Source: Sphingomonas limnosediminicola (GTDB lineage Bacteria > Pseudomonadota > Alphaproteobacteria > Sphingomonadales > Sphingomonadaceae). Taken from it: 64,000 nucleotides of DNA. A program made the translations under genes and the position numbers. The DNA is taken from the NCBI RefSeq assembly GCF_039537965.1, contig NZ_BAABBM010000001.1, positions 248,001-312,000 of the forward strand. The letters run 5' to 3'. Positions 39,769 through 49,219 of this stretch are shown here, in pieces. The notes under the pieces are model-generated. The model saw nothing but the letters and a program-made list of their open reading frames with translations. It made no database searches and was not told the DNA's origin. Position 1 is the first letter of the stretch, and every line of letters begins with the position of its first letter.

Positions 39769-40388
39769 AGCAGGGTCCCGACCAGATCGCGCTCCCGCTC
39801 GACTGGCCGCAGACCGAGGGGGACGCCCGCTTCATTGTCTCCGACGCCAATCGAGAGGCGTTCGACCACTTTCGAAAGTGGAGTATCTGGCCAGTCAAAG
39901 CGACGATCCTGACCGGACCACGCCGGTCGGGCCGCTCACTGCTTGCGCGCAGCTTCGTAGAACGCGTCGGGGGACGATTGTTCGACGATGCTGAACATCG
40001 CGACGAAGAAGAACTCTTCCACGCCTGGAACCAGGCTCAGGAAACCGGCCGTCCTTTGGTGATGGTCGCCGATCAGGCACCTCCCGCTTGGACGCCCAAG
40101 CTTCCCGACCTGAAGACGCGTCTCGCAGTGACGCCGGTCATTGGCATTCAGCTTCCAGACGATGCCTTGTTTAGCGCCTTGATCCAGCTGCTATTCGCCG
40201 ACCGCGGCTTGCATATCCCGGCGGACGCGCTGCGCTTCATGTCCGACCGGCTCCACCGCGACTATTGGACGGTGGAGCGAGCCGTCGAAGCAGTCGACCG
40301 CTTTGCCATTGCCGAACGGGCGCGGCTCTCGCTGCCGACGATCCGCCGAGCGCTAATGGAAGCACGACTGATCGGTGAAGCGGCCTAG
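39765..40388 (+). CDS. hdaA: HdaA, regulatory inactivator of DnaA
   Basis: The 207-residue AAA-type protein belongs to the Hda/DnaA-like group that, with the sliding clamp, promotes hydrolysis of DnaA-ATP. The N-terminal QIALPLDWP fits the clamp-binding motif. The phosphate loop is ILTGPRRSGRSLLAR, with Arg in place of the usual Lys, as also occurs in E. coli Hda. The C-terminal region (LHRDYWTVERAVEAVDRFA) matches the Hda lid. It is coupled to DUF2066 by a 4-nt overlap. Confidence 0.85.
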   Translation: MKQGPDQIALPLDWPQTEGDARFIVSDANREAFDHFRKWSIWPVKATILTGPRRSGRSLLARSFVERVGGRLFDDAEHRDEEELFHAWNQAQETGRPLVMVADQAPPAWTPKLPDLKTRLAVTPVIGIQLPDDALFSALIQLLFADRGLHIPADALRFMSDRLHRDYWTVERAVEAVDRFAIAERARLSLPTIRRALMEARLIGEAA

Positions 40389-40678
40389 CCGCAGTTGATG
40401 GCCGTCACTTTACGATCGGGCCCGAGGCGGACCGTCACGCGATCCTTTCGAAAATCCATCGTCAGCATGTAGCCGGGAGGCGCCCAGCGCAGAACCGCTG
40501 AACGCGTTGCGGCCATGATCGCGGCGCCCGTCTCGCTCGTGCCCTGCTGACCCACGAATCGGTCGGTACCCGTCGCATCGCATTTGTGGCCTTGCGTCAC
40601 GCCGTGGACGGGCGTTTCGACGGGTGATGCCGCACATGAGGCGAGAAGCGGCACAAACAGCAATGCCGAATTACGCAT
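40385..40678 (-). CDS. I78-family peptidase inhibitor, lipoprotein
   Basis: The 97-residue protein has a lipoprotein signal ending LLASC. The small domain resembles the I78 inhibitor family: CDATGTDRFVGQQGTSETGAA, and an end of RVTVRLGPDRKVTAINCG with the usual final cysteine. It may inhibit serine proteases in the envelope. Its stop lies in a CTAG shared with hdaA, and its start overlaps rnd by 8 nt. The streptogrisin-like protease of this window is 38 kb away. Confidence 0.8.
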   Translation of the reverse strand: MRNSALLFVPLLASCAASPVETPVHGVTQGHKCDATGTDRFVGQQGTSETGAAIMAATRSAVLRWAPPGYMLTMDFRKDRVTVRLGPDRKVTAINCG

Positions 40679-41858
40679 CGACCGATTCCTCCTGCAGCAC
40701 CCGGCTCATCTTGAGCTTACCGTTCTCGATCGCGAACGCCATGCGTCCCTCGACAAGATCGAGCGCGTCCTTGCCGAACTCGTCGTAACGCCAGCCTTTC
40801 AGGATGTTGAGGTTCTTGCGGACGCCGGCAGCTAGCGCCTCGAGGTCGTCCGAGCGCGCGATCAGCCTTGCTGCGACCCCGCTATCCTTCGCGCGGATCT
40901 TGAGCAGCAGCTTAAGAAGGTCACTGACAAGGGCGGCGTCCTTGGTCAGGCCAGGGCGCTTTGGTTCGCGGTCAGGAAGTTCGCTCTGGTCCAGCGGCTT
41001 GGATGCTTCGATCGCCGCGATCAGGCGCCCGCCAATGTCATTGGTGCGCCATCCTGCCGAAAGGCCCCGAATTCGGCCGAGGTCGTCCTGCGTCTTGGGC
41101 GGATGTAGAACGATTTCGGTGAGCGTATCGTCCTTCAGGATCCGGCCGCGCGGGAGATTCTTGGACCTTGCTTCTGTCTCGCGCCAAGCGGCCACCGCCT
41201 TGAGGCGTCCAAGCACCGCCGGGTTACGGCTCGGCAGCTTAAGGCGCTTCCATGCGTCCTCAGGAGGGAAGGCGAAGCTTGAAGGATCGGCGAGACGCTC
41301 CATTTCCTCATCCAGCCACGCACCGCGGCCGGTCTTCTTCAGTTTCTCGACCATGCGCGGGAAGACGGTGGCGAGGTGCGTCACGTCTGCGATGGCATAA
41401 TCAATCTGTCGCTTGTCGAGAGGGCGTCGGCTCCAGTCCGTGAAGCGCGCGCCCTTGTCGAGACTGTGACCCAGGAGGCTCTCGATCAGGTTGGAATAGC
41501 CGATCTGCTCACCATGCCCGAGCGCCATGGCCGCGATCTGCGTATCGAACAAAGGGTAGGGGACCTTGTCCGTCAGGTTATGGATGATTTCCAGGTCCTG
41601 CCCACCGGCGTGGAAGACCTTGAGCACGTCCCGATCCTTCACGAACAGGTCGAGCAGGGGCTTCAGGTCGAGACCGTCTGCCTTCGGGTCGATCGCCGCA
41701 GCCTCGTCGCTGCTTGCCACCTGGATCAGGCAGAGGTCCGGCCAATAGGTATTCTCGCGCATGAACTCCGTGTCCACGGCGATGAATGGATGGCTGGAAA
41801 GGCGCTCGACGAGGGCTTTAAGGTCGTCGGTCTTGGTAATCAGAGGATGTATATGCAT
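40671..41858 (-). CDS. rnd: Ribonuclease D
   Basis: RNase D trims 3' ends of tRNA and other stable RNAs. The 395-residue protein has the DEDD exonuclease motifs: FIAVDTEFMRENTY (Exo I, Asp and Glu), VFHAGGQDLEII (Exo II) and QIDYAIADVTHLATVF (Exo III, DEDDy). An HRDC domain (PRGRILKDDTLTEI) lies in the C-terminal half. It diverges from aspS across 112 nt. Confidence 0.93.
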   Translation of the reverse strand: MHIHPLITKTDDLKALVERLSSHPFIAVDTEFMRENTYWPDLCLIQVASSDEAAAIDPKADGLDLKPLLDLFVKDRDVLKVFHAGGQDLEIIHNLTDKVPYPLFDTQIAAMALGHGEQIGYSNLIESLLGHSLDKGARFTDWSRRPLDKRQIDYAIADVTHLATVFPRMVEKLKKTGRGAWLDEEMERLADPSSFAFPPEDAWKRLKLPSRNPAVLGRLKAVAAWRETEARSKNLPRGRILKDDTLTEIVLHPPKTQDDLGRIRGLSAGWRTNDIGGRLIAAIEASKPLDQSELPDREPKRPGLTKDAALVSDLLKLLLKIRAKDSGVAARLIARSDDLEALAAGVRKNLNILKGWRYDEFGKDALDLVEGRMAFAIENGKLKMSRVLQEESVDA

Positions 41859-41970
41859 GAGTCTCGGAGGGCTTTAGACGCGCCCTCGCGGGTTGACAAA
41901 AAGCTTCGCTCCATTGAAGCGCAGCGCGCGCTTTTCCACACAAATTTCGAGCTAGCGAGCCGACTTCATC

Positions 41971-43746
41971 ATGCACGCCTATCGCACCCACACCTGCGCC
42001 CAGCTTCGCCAGGGCGACGTTGGCGAAACTGTACGTCTTTCAGGATGGGTTCACCGCAAGCGTGACCACGGCCATCTCCTATTCGTCGACCTTCGCGACC
42101 ACTATGGAATCACGCAGATCGTCGTCGATACAAGTTCCGCTTCCTTTCAGATACTTGACCGCATTCGCGTAGAATCTGTCGTCACTGTCGAGGGCAAGGT
42201 CGTCGCGCGTTCGGCAGAGACGGTGAATGCCAATCTCGCTACCGGCGAGATTGAGGTGAAGGCGGCCGAAGTCACTGTGCAGTCGGCCGCGGCCGAATTG
42301 CCGATGCCGGTGTTTGGCGAACAGGAATATCCCGAGGAAATTCGCCTCAAGTACCGCTACCTCGACCTGCGCCGCGAACAGGTACACGCAAATATCATCC
42401 TGCGTTCGGCCGTGATCGCCTCGATCCGCCGCCGCATGATCGACCAGGGCTTCACCGAATTCCAGACGCCGATCTTGACCGCGAGCTCGCCTGAAGGTGC
42501 GCGCGACTATCTGGTTCCGAGCCGCGTCCACCCGGGCAAGTTCTATGCGCTTCCGCAAGCGCCGCAGATGTTCAAGCAGCTGATCATGGTTGCCGGCTTC
42601 GATCGTTATTTCCAGATTGCGCCCTGCTTTCGCGACGAAGACGCGCGCGCAGATCGTAGTCCGGGCGAGTTCTACCAGCTCGACTTCGAGATGAGCTTTG
42701 TCACCCAGGACGACGTGTTCAACGCCATCGAGCCCGTCCTGTCCGGCGTTTTTGAGGAATTCGCGGATGGCCGCTCGATCACGCCAGCGGGTGAATATCC
42801 TCGCATTCCGTATAAGGAAGCGCTGCTAAAGTACGGAAGCGACAAGCCAGACTTGCGCAACCCGCTACTGATCTCCGATGTTGGAGAGCAGTTCAAGGGG
42901 TCGGGATTCGGCTTGTTCGCGGGCCTCGTGGAGAAGGGCGCGGTTGTGCGCGCCATTCCTGCGCCGGGCACCGCGGAAAGGAGCCGCAAGTTCTTCGACG
43001 ACATGAACGAGTGGGCGCGCGGCGAGGGCTTCGCGGGTCTCGGTTACGCAACCCGAAAGGGCGGCGAATGGGGCGGGCCGATCGCCAAGAATCATGGCTC
43101 CGAGGGCATGGACCGCCTTGCCGAAACGATGGGCCTTGGTCCCGATGACGGAATCTTCTTCGCCGCGGGAAAGGAAGACGAGTCGGCTAAGCTCGCCGGT
43201 CTCGCCCGCACGCGCGTGGCCGAGCAGCTTGGTCTTATCGAAGAAGGTACTTTCCGCTTCTGCTGGATCGTCGATTTCCCGATGTTCGAATACAACGAGG
43301 ACCAGGAAAAGATCGACTTCAGCCACAACCCGTTCTCCATGCCGCAGGGCGGCATGGAAGCTCTGGAGACCAAGGACCCGCTCGACATCCTGGCCTGGCA
43401 GTATGACATCGTTTGCAACGGCGTGGAGTTGAGCTCGGGCGCGATCCGGAACCACCGCCCGGACATCATGTACAAGGCGTTCGAGATCGCCGGCTACACG
43501 AAGGAAGAGGTCGACACGAACTTCGCCGGCATGATCAATGCCTTCAAGTTTGGCGCGCCGCCGCACGGCGGGTCGGCGCCGGGCATCGACCGCATCGTCA
43601 TGTTGCTCGCCGACGAGCCGAACATCCGTGAAGTCATCCTCTTCCCGATGAACCAGAAGGCGGAAGACCTGATGATGAATGCGCCGTCGGAGGTCATGCC
43701 CAAGCAGCTCAAGGAGCTGAACATCAAGCTGGTGCCGGTCGACTGA
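41971..43746 (+). CDS. aspS: Aspartyl-tRNA synthetase
   Basis: The 591-residue class IIb synthetase has an N-terminal OB-fold (about 1-105, [30 protein letters not shown]), motif 2 ([20 protein letters not shown]), the bacterial GAD insert in the middle and motif 3 ([16 protein letters not shown]). TTGACA at 41893-41898 may be its -35 box, without a good -10. A short hairpin follows the stop codon. Some alphaproteobacterial AspRS enzymes also charge tRNA-Asn; that depends on gatCAB and asnS, not seen here. Confidence 0.95.
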   Translation: MHAYRTHTCAQLRQGDVGETVRLSGWVHRKRDHGHLLFVDLRDHYGITQIVVDTSSASFQILDRIRVESVVTVEGKVVARSAETVNANLATGEIEVKAAEVTVQSAAAELPMPVFGEQEYPEEIRLKYRYLDLRREQVHANIILRSAVIASIRRRMIDQGFTEFQTPILTASSPEGARDYLVPSRVHPGKFYALPQAPQMFKQLIMVAGFDRYFQIAPCFRDEDARADRSPGEFYQLDFEMSFVTQDDVFNAIEPVLSGVFEEFADGRSITPAGEYPRIPYKEALLKYGSDKPDLRNPLLISDVGEQFKGSGFGLFAGLVEKGAVVRAIPAPGTAERSRKFFDDMNEWARGEGFAGLGYATRKGGEWGGPIAKNHGSEGMDRLAETMGLGPDDGIFFAAGKEDESAKLAGLARTRVAEQLGLIEEGTFRFCWIVDFPMFEYNEDQEKIDFSHNPFSMPQGGMEALETKDPLDILAWQYDIVCNGVELSSGAIRNHRPDIMYKAFEIAGYTKEEVDTNFAGMINAFKFGAPPHGGSAPGIDRIVMLLADEPNIREVILFPMNQKAEDLMMNAPSEVMPKQLKELNIKLVPVD

Positions 43747-43757
43747 GGCCCTGCCTC
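43745..43757 (+). terminator. Short hairpin after aspS
   Basis: GAGGC (43745-43749), loop CCT, and GCCTC (43753-43757) form a 5-bp stem overlapping the aspS stop, followed by GTT only. Weak as a terminator. Confidence 0.25.
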
Positions 43758-43796
43758 GTTATGAGACGAAAAAGCTGGGGATAAGTTTCGGCGCGA

Positions 43797-44576
43797 TTGT
43801 CGGCGACCGAGCCTCCCATTACCATTTTGATCGTGCCGGGCAGGATAAGCATTGGTGAAGGGCTGACGCCCGATTCGACGCTCGATGCGCTCGACGCGCT
43901 TCGGGAGCATCTCAGCGAGCTGCAGCTGCCGCAAATCGTCCATGGCCGACGCGCCATGATCCTGTTCGAAGGACCTGACGGGTCAGGCAAAAAGCAGGCG
44001 CTCCGCCAGCTCGCGGCATCCTTCGACCCGTGTCATTTCGCGGTGCACACGGTGGATTACGACCGCCGGCATGCCTCTGACGGGCATTGGCTGGCGCGAT
44101 TCTGGCGCGCGCTTCCGGCGGGGGGCGACACCGCCATCTTCTATCGCAGCTGGTACCGACGCGTGCTCGACGATCGCATTCATGGCCGGATCGACGAAAA
44201 GGCGCTTGCGCGCACCTTCGACCAGATCAACGAGTTCGAGGCGCAACAGCGCGACTACGGTACCTTGATCGTGAAGCTCTATTTCGACGTTTCGCCGGAG
44301 GTGCAGGAGCAACGACTGAACGAGCGCGCGGCGGACCCGTGGCTATCCGTTGCGCAGCGCGACGAGCCCATCCGCGTGTCCGACCCCGCATATCGCCGGG
44401 CGCTCGACGAATTGCGCGCCCATTCGAACACGCGCTGGTCGCCGTGGGTGATGATCAACGGCAATGACGAGGCCCAGGCGGCTGTCGCCGCTCTGAGCGC
44501 GATTGCCGACGCATGGGAGAAGGCGATGCCCGCCGAGCCGCCCCGGCTGGTTAGAACGCCAGAACGAGCAGCCTAG
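43797..44576 (+). CDS. Polyphosphate kinase 2 family protein
   Basis: The 259-residue protein shows PPK2 landmarks: Walker A FEGPDGSGKKQAL (about residues 56-68), VDYDRRH, and the lid motif FYRSWYRRVLDDRIHGRI. PPK2 enzymes move phosphate between polyphosphate and nucleotides; class and direction cannot be decided. The usual FEGWDAAGKGG loop is altered here (GPDGSGKK). The TTG start at 43797 has no good ribosome binding site, and a GTG at 43833 is possible. Its TAG and the greB TAG share the palindrome CTAG. Confidence 0.78.
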   Translation: MSATEPPITILIVPGRISIGEGLTPDSTLDALDALREHLSELQLPQIVHGRRAMILFEGPDGSGKKQALRQLAASFDPCHFAVHTVDYDRRHASDGHWLARFWRALPAGGDTAIFYRSWYRRVLDDRIHGRIDEKALARTFDQINEFEAQQRDYGTLIVKLYFDVSPEVQEQRLNERAADPWLSVAQRDEPIRVSDPAYRRALDELRAHSNTRWSPWVMINGNDEAQAAVAALSAIADAWEKAMPAEPPRLVRTPERAA

Positions 44577-45064
44577 CTCAAGGCCGCGTATCTGATCTCG
44601 ACGATTTCGTAGCTTTTCTCGCCTGATGGAAGGCGAACGATCCGTTCGTCGCCTACCTTTGCCCCGATGAGAGCGCGGGCGATGGGAGCACTCCATCCGA
44701 TACGCCCTGCGCTTGCGTCGCCCTCGTCATCACCGACGATCGTGACGACGCGCCGTTGATCATCCTCGTCCGCCAGTTCGACCGTTGCGCCGAAGCGGAC
44801 CTGGTCGCGAGACGCTTGGGCGGCGGGATCGACGACCTTTGCCGTCTTCATGACCTTGCCAAGGTAACCGAGCCGGCGGTCGATTTCTCGCAGCCTCTTC
44901 CGGCCGTAGATATAATCACCGTTCTCGGAGCGATCTCCATTCGAAGCGGCCCAGGCGATCGTTTCGACCAGCTTCGGTCGTTCGACGCCGAAAAGCTCGT
45001 CATATTCCGCGCGAATGCGCGCGAAACCCTGCGGCGTGATGAAACGGGGCGGTGAGTCGGCCAT
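44573..45064 (-). CDS. greB: Transcription elongation factor GreB
   Basis: GreB rescues backtracked RNA polymerase. The 163-residue protein has an N-terminal coiled coil with the acidic tip DRSENGDYIYGRKRLREIDRR and a C-terminal FKBP-like domain (VGDERIVRLPSGEKSYEIVEI). The RKRLREIDRRLGYL sequence is of GreB type rather than GreA. It is convergent with ppk2 and downstream of the lytic transglycosylase. Confidence 0.88.
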   Translation of the reverse strand: MADSPPRFITPQGFARIRAEYDELFGVERPKLVETIAWAASNGDRSENGDYIYGRKRLREIDRRLGYLGKVMKTAKVVDPAAQASRDQVRFGATVELADEDDQRRVVTIVGDDEGDASAGRIGWSAPIARALIGAKVGDERIVRLPSGEKSYEIVEIRYAALS

Positions 45065-45076
45065 AGGCGGGGATTA

Positions 45077-47038
45077 TCAGCCCGGTTGGCCTTTCCCCAG
45101 ATAGCGCGAAACATGCATCGCCTGCTGCTGTTGCGAGCCGCCTCGCATGGAGTCGTAGACGACGCTGTTCTCGATCACGCGCTGCACATAGGCGCGGGTC
45201 TCGGTGTAGGGGATCGCCTCAATCCATTTGAGCATGTCGACCTGCCCGCGGGGATCGCCGTAGCGGTCGATCCACTTGCGCACGTTCCCACTGCCCGCAT
45301 TGTAGGACGCTACGGCGAGAGGAATGCTGCCGTTCCAAGTATTCAGCATACGCTGGAAATAGGCCGAGCCGATCATGACGTTGTAGTTGGGGTCGCTGAT
45401 CAAGCGGTAGCTGTCATAGCTGACCCCCATCTTGCCAGCCTGCTCGCGTGCCGTTCCAGTCATAAGCTGCATCATTCCCCGCGCGCCGGCGTGGCTGAGG
45501 GCATAAGGATCGAACGAGCTTTCCTGCCGCGTGATACCGTGGGCGAGCGACCACAGACTGGGCGAAACCGAGCCCGATAGCCGCGGGTAGGCCTGGCTGA
45601 AATAGAACATTGAGCCCTTTGTCCGCGCCATCCGGGCCGTCCAAACGGCAAGGTCGGGCCGCTGAAGCTGCTGTCCGAGCTCAAGGGCGAGATAGCGTTC
45701 GGAATCCGTCGTCAGTGAATCGGCCAGCGCCTTGACGAATAGAGCCTGTTCAGTTGACCGGCCCTGCTGGCCGAGCAGTCTGACAGCCTGCACCAGCGGG
45801 CGCGCGTTGAAAGCGTTTCGCTGCGCCTGCGTCGTCACATATTGCGGCATTGCCTGCGGCGGCGCCGGGACGCTGCGGCCAAGCCGCTCGAGCGCGAGCT
45901 GGCCGTAGAACAGCTCTGGATATGCGCCGGCCTGCTGAAAATAGCTGGTCGCGGTGTCGAATCGCCCTGCACTCAGCGAGGCGCGGCCAGCCCAATAATT
46001 GCCTTTGGTCTGCACCTGCAGCGACCGCCCGGCACGGGCGTATCGGTCAAACATCGGCAAAGCGCTTGCCGGACGGTTCAGCCGATCCAGCGCGACGCTG
46101 CCCGCTAGCCAAACCAGGCTCGTATAATCATCGCGGATGGCGAGGGACTGGTCGCTGACGCCCACACCCGCTGCAAGTACATCGTCGACCTGACTGGCGA
46201 TATTGTAGGCCGTCTGCCACTGCCGGTTCTGCACCGCATCGTTCGCAAGTAGCAGTTGCAGGTCCAGAAAGCGCTCGGGGTCTGCGGGCCGATAGGTGAA
46301 ATTGTGGGCGCGGGCGACCAGGTCGCGGGCGGCGCCGTCGAAATTGTTCGCCCTGAGCCAGCGAGCTCGGTCCATCATCAGTCCGGCGTCGCTGGTGACG
46401 AAGCCGACCACGGCACCGTAGCGCGCGTCCGCATCGGCCGCGTTAGACTGCATCGCGATTCTTGCGGCAAATGCGGCTTGGCGTGCAGGACTGGTAGCAG
46501 TCAGGAAACGTGCGGCGTCGCTGGGCCTCTTCGCGAAGAGTAGGGCGTCGGCGCGAAGGTCCTGATCGGCGCGGGTAAAGCTCGTCCCATAACGCGCCCA
46601 GATCGATTGTTCGTCCGTGGCGCTGAGATCGGCTTCGGCCCAGGCATTACGCGCGGCGACGAGTGCTTCCGCGCTCCGGCCGGAAGCGGCCAGGGAATCC
46701 GCCAGCCGCGCCCACCCATTTCCGGTTGTCGGCTTGTCGCCCGTGAAGAATGCCAACACCGTGTTGGGGTTCTCACCCGGCTGCATCGCCTTCTCGGCCC
46801 AGCTGCGCATCTTGGCCTCATCGGGCCAATCGCGATTGGGAATCAGGAATCGGGCGTAGTCGGCAAAACTGTAGCCGCTGCTCTGACGCAGTCGGCGCCA
46901 ATCGTTGAGCGACGAACCAACGTTCGCCGCGGCATAGCCGTAGGGCGCGGCGACCGGCGCAGCATATTGCGCCGAGCTCGTCGCCACGGTTGCCAGCATC
47001 ACCGGCACGATCACAGCAACACGCCACATGCTGGACAT
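45077..47038 (-). CDS. Soluble lytic murein transglycosylase
   Basis: The 653-residue protein has a signal peptide (MSSMWRVAVIVPVMLATVATS) and a long helical U/L domain of superhelical repeats (about 40-470). The C-terminal SLT domain has the catalytic Glu in GITRQESSFDPYALS, GARGMMQLM and AVASYNAGSGNVRKW. It cleaves peptidoglycan strands to anhydro-muropeptides in the periplasm. The start at 47038 has AAGGAG 11-12 nt upstream. It diverges from dapA across 77 nt. Confidence 0.9.
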   Translation of the reverse strand: MSSMWRVAVIVPVMLATVATSSAQYAAPVAAPYGYAAANVGSSLNDWRRLRQSSGYSFADYARFLIPNRDWPDEAKMRSWAEKAMQPGENPNTVLAFFTGDKPTTGNGWARLADSLAASGRSAEALVAARNAWAEADLSATDEQSIWARYGTSFTRADQDLRADALLFAKRPSDAARFLTATSPARQAAFAARIAMQSNAADADARYGAVVGFVTSDAGLMMDRARWLRANNFDGAARDLVARAHNFTYRPADPERFLDLQLLLANDAVQNRQWQTAYNIASQVDDVLAAGVGVSDQSLAIRDDYTSLVWLAGSVALDRLNRPASALPMFDRYARAGRSLQVQTKGNYWAGRASLSAGRFDTATSYFQQAGAYPELFYGQLALERLGRSVPAPPQAMPQYVTTQAQRNAFNARPLVQAVRLLGQQGRSTEQALFVKALADSLTTDSERYLALELGQQLQRPDLAVWTARMARTKGSMFYFSQAYPRLSGSVSPSLWSLAHGITRQESSFDPYALSHAGARGMMQLMTGTAREQAGKMGVSYDSYRLISDPNYNVMIGSAYFQRMLNTWNGSIPLAVASYNAGSGNVRKWIDRYGDPRGQVDMLKWIEAIPYTETRAYVQRVIENSVVYDSMRGGSQQQQAMHVSRYLGKGQPG

Positions 47039-47115
47039 TGTCAGCCCCCGCTCCTTATCAGGCCGTGAACGGCCCATTCTCTTGTCCGAGAACGCCTTTC
47101 GAAGGAGGCAAGTTC

Positions 47116-47991
47116 ATGTTTTTCGGGTCCATCCCGGCGCTCGTCACGCCCTTTTCGAACGGACGTGTCTCGGAGGACACATTCGCCGATTTCGTCGAAT
47201 GGCAGATCGCGGAAGGCAGCGACGCCTTGGTGCCGTGCGGCACGACCGGTGAGAGCGCGACTCTCTCGCGTGACGAACATCGTGAAGTCATCGCTCATGC
47301 AGTGCAGATCGCCCGTGGCAGGGTGCCGGTGATTGCGGGCTGCGGTAGCTATTCCACTGCAGCGGCGATCGAGATGGTCCGGGCGGCAGCAGACGTTGGC
47401 GCTGATGCCGCGCTCGTTGTCGTTCCTTATTATAACAAGCCGAGCCAGGCCGGCCTCGCTGCCCATTTTACCACCATCGCCGATGCATCACCGATTCCGA
47501 TCGTTGTTTACAATGTACCCTCAAGAACGGTCGCGGATATCTCGGTCGAAACCCTTAGGAAGGTGGCGCAGCATCCACGGATCACGGCCATCAAGGACGC
47601 AACTGGGAATCTCGCTCGCGTGACCGCCCAGCGGCTCGCTTGCGGCAAGGACTTCGTTCAGCTCAGCGGCAACGACGACATGGCGTTGGGCTTCAACGCC
47701 ATGGGTGGCGTCGGCTGCATCTCCGTCACCGCGAACGTGGCGCCGAAACTATGTTCCGACTTTCAAAGGGCAACGCGAGAGCGACGGTGGGATGAGGCGC
47801 TAAAGCTTCAGGACCAGCTTTATCCCCTGCATGCCGCGTTGTTCAGCGACGCATCGCCAGCTCCCACAAAATATGCGCTATCGCGTGTGCGCGCAGGTTT
47901 TTCCACTGAAATCCGGCTTCCATTGGTGGAAGCTTCTGATGCTTCGAAGCGGACGGTGGATGAAGCGCTGGCTCACGCCGGCCTGGCTTGA
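47116..47991 (+). CDS. dapA: 4-hydroxy-tetrahydrodipicolinate synthase
   Basis: DapA condenses pyruvate with aspartate semialdehyde in lysine and peptidoglycan-precursor synthesis. The 291-residue protein shows ALVPCGTTGESATLS, VVYNVPSRT (catalytic Tyr), ITAIKDATGN (Schiff-base Lys) and GVGCISVTANVAP. The start at 47116 has AAGGAGG at 47102-47108. smpB follows after 98 nt. Confidence 0.95.
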   Translation: MFFGSIPALVTPFSNGRVSEDTFADFVEWQIAEGSDALVPCGTTGESATLSRDEHREVIAHAVQIARGRVPVIAGCGSYSTAAAIEMVRAAADVGADAALVVVPYYNKPSQAGLAAHFTTIADASPIPIVVYNVPSRTVADISVETLRKVAQHPRITAIKDATGNLARVTAQRLACGKDFVQLSGNDDMALGFNAMGGVGCISVTANVAPKLCSDFQRATRERRWDEALKLQDQLYPLHAALFSDASPAPTKYALSRVRAGFSTEIRLPLVEASDASKRTVDEALAHAGLA

Positions 47992-48089
47992 TCGGGCGCC
48001 GCGTGCGCCACGCATGGCAATCGAAATCGCAACGGCGGCATCGAGCATCGGTGCTGGCAACTTGCGGTCTTCGCCACTAACTCGCCGCA

Positions 48090-48572
48090 ATGGCCAAGCC
48101 GCTCCCGCAACCGTTCGACAAGCAGAGGGTCGTCGCCGAGAACCGACGCGCGCGCTACGACTATTTCGTCGAAGAGCGCTTTGAAGCCGGCATCCAGCTT
48201 GCCGGGACCGAAGTGAAATCACTTCGTCACGGCGAAGGTTCGATTGCAGAGAGCTATGCGACGGTTGACGGTGACGAGATCTGGCTCATCAACAGCCATA
48301 TTCCCGAATATAGTCACGGAAACCGCCTGAACCACGAACCGCGTCGCCCGCGTAAGTTGTTGCTCCGTAACCGAGAAATTGCAAAGCTCAATGGCGCTAT
48401 CACCCGGCAGGGGCTGACCCTCGTTCCACTGTCGATCTATTTCAATGGAAGGGGCCGGGCGAAGGTCGAATTGGCCCTCGCTCGGGGTAAGAAGGTTCAC
48501 GACAAGCGTGAATCGATTAAGGAGCGGGATTGGAAGCGGGACCAGCAGCGCCTCTTAAGGCACAATGCCTGA
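48090..48572 (+). CDS. smpB: SsrA-binding protein SmpB
   Basis: SmpB works with tmRNA to release stalled ribosomes. The 160-residue protein has [53 protein letters not shown] and the basic tail [20 protein letters not shown]. No tmRNA sequence is seen near it. The gene overlaps the DUF2062 gene by 8 nt. Confidence 0.96.
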   Translation: MAKPLPQPFDKQRVVAENRRARYDYFVEERFEAGIQLAGTEVKSLRHGEGSIAESYATVDGDEIWLINSHIPEYSHGNRLNHEPRRPRKLLLRNREIAKLNGAITRQGLTLVPLSIYFNGRGRAKVELALARGKKVHDKRESIKERDWKRDQQRLLRHNA

Positions 48573-49119
48573 ACCGGCTCCGGAGCCACGGATGAACTGG
48601 CTCAAGCGACACATTCCGACGCGCCAATCGATTCACGAGTATCGCTTGCTGCGCCCGTTCGCGCCGCATCTCAGCCAGCCGGCGCTTTGGCGCCTGACCC
48701 GCCGGTCCGTTCCGCGCGGCGTTGCGCTTGGGCTGTTCGTGGGCGTCATCATCCCGTTTATGCATACGTTTATTGCGGCAATCTTGGCGATCCCACTTAG
48801 GGCGAACGTCGCCATCGCGGCGGCCTGCACATTGGTCATCAACCCGCTGACGATCCCCTTCATCTATTACTCGGCTTATCGAATCGGGTCGTGGGAGCTT
48901 CACCACGACGCGCCACTGGTGAATCAGGCTGCCGCGGAGCGCTTCTCGAGCGAGCTCAGCCGCCTGCTGTTCTGGATCCATGAGGCGTCGGGACCGATTG
49001 CGCTTGGCGTATTGTCCATCGCCGTCGCTTCCGCGCTGATCGGGTATCTTGGTGCGTCGGTGATTTGGGCTTCATGGCTGAAGTCGAAGTTCAGGCGCCG
49101 CCGGCAAGAGCGGGCTTGA
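48565..49119 (+). CDS. DUF2062 membrane protein
   Basis: The 184-residue protein has the DUF2062 core: [42 protein letters not shown] and [20 protein letters not shown]. Two or three membrane segments lie at about 53-105, and one near 145-170. A basic tail ([12 protein letters not shown]) ends it. The family's function is unknown. It is coupled to smpB by an 8-nt overlap. Confidence 0.83.
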   Translation: MPEPAPEPRMNWLKRHIPTRQSIHEYRLLRPFAPHLSQPALWRLTRRSVPRGVALGLFVGVIIPFMHTFIAAILAIPLRANVAIAAACTLVINPLTIPFIYYSAYRIGSWELHHDAPLVNQAAAERFSSELSRLLFWIHEASGPIALGVLSIAVASALIGYLGASVIWASWLKSKFRRRRQERA

Positions 49120-49219
49120 CGTTCGCAGCTTCAATCCGGGGGATCGTCGAAACTTTCTGGTGAGCCGCAGGCCGCCAATCAATTCATTTCCAATGTGTTT
49201 GTTCTTGGAGGGGTTTGTA

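Noticed and set aside
47992..48089. Search for tmRNA (ssrA) beside smpB
   Set aside because: The 98-nt gap is too short and lacks tRNA-like ends.
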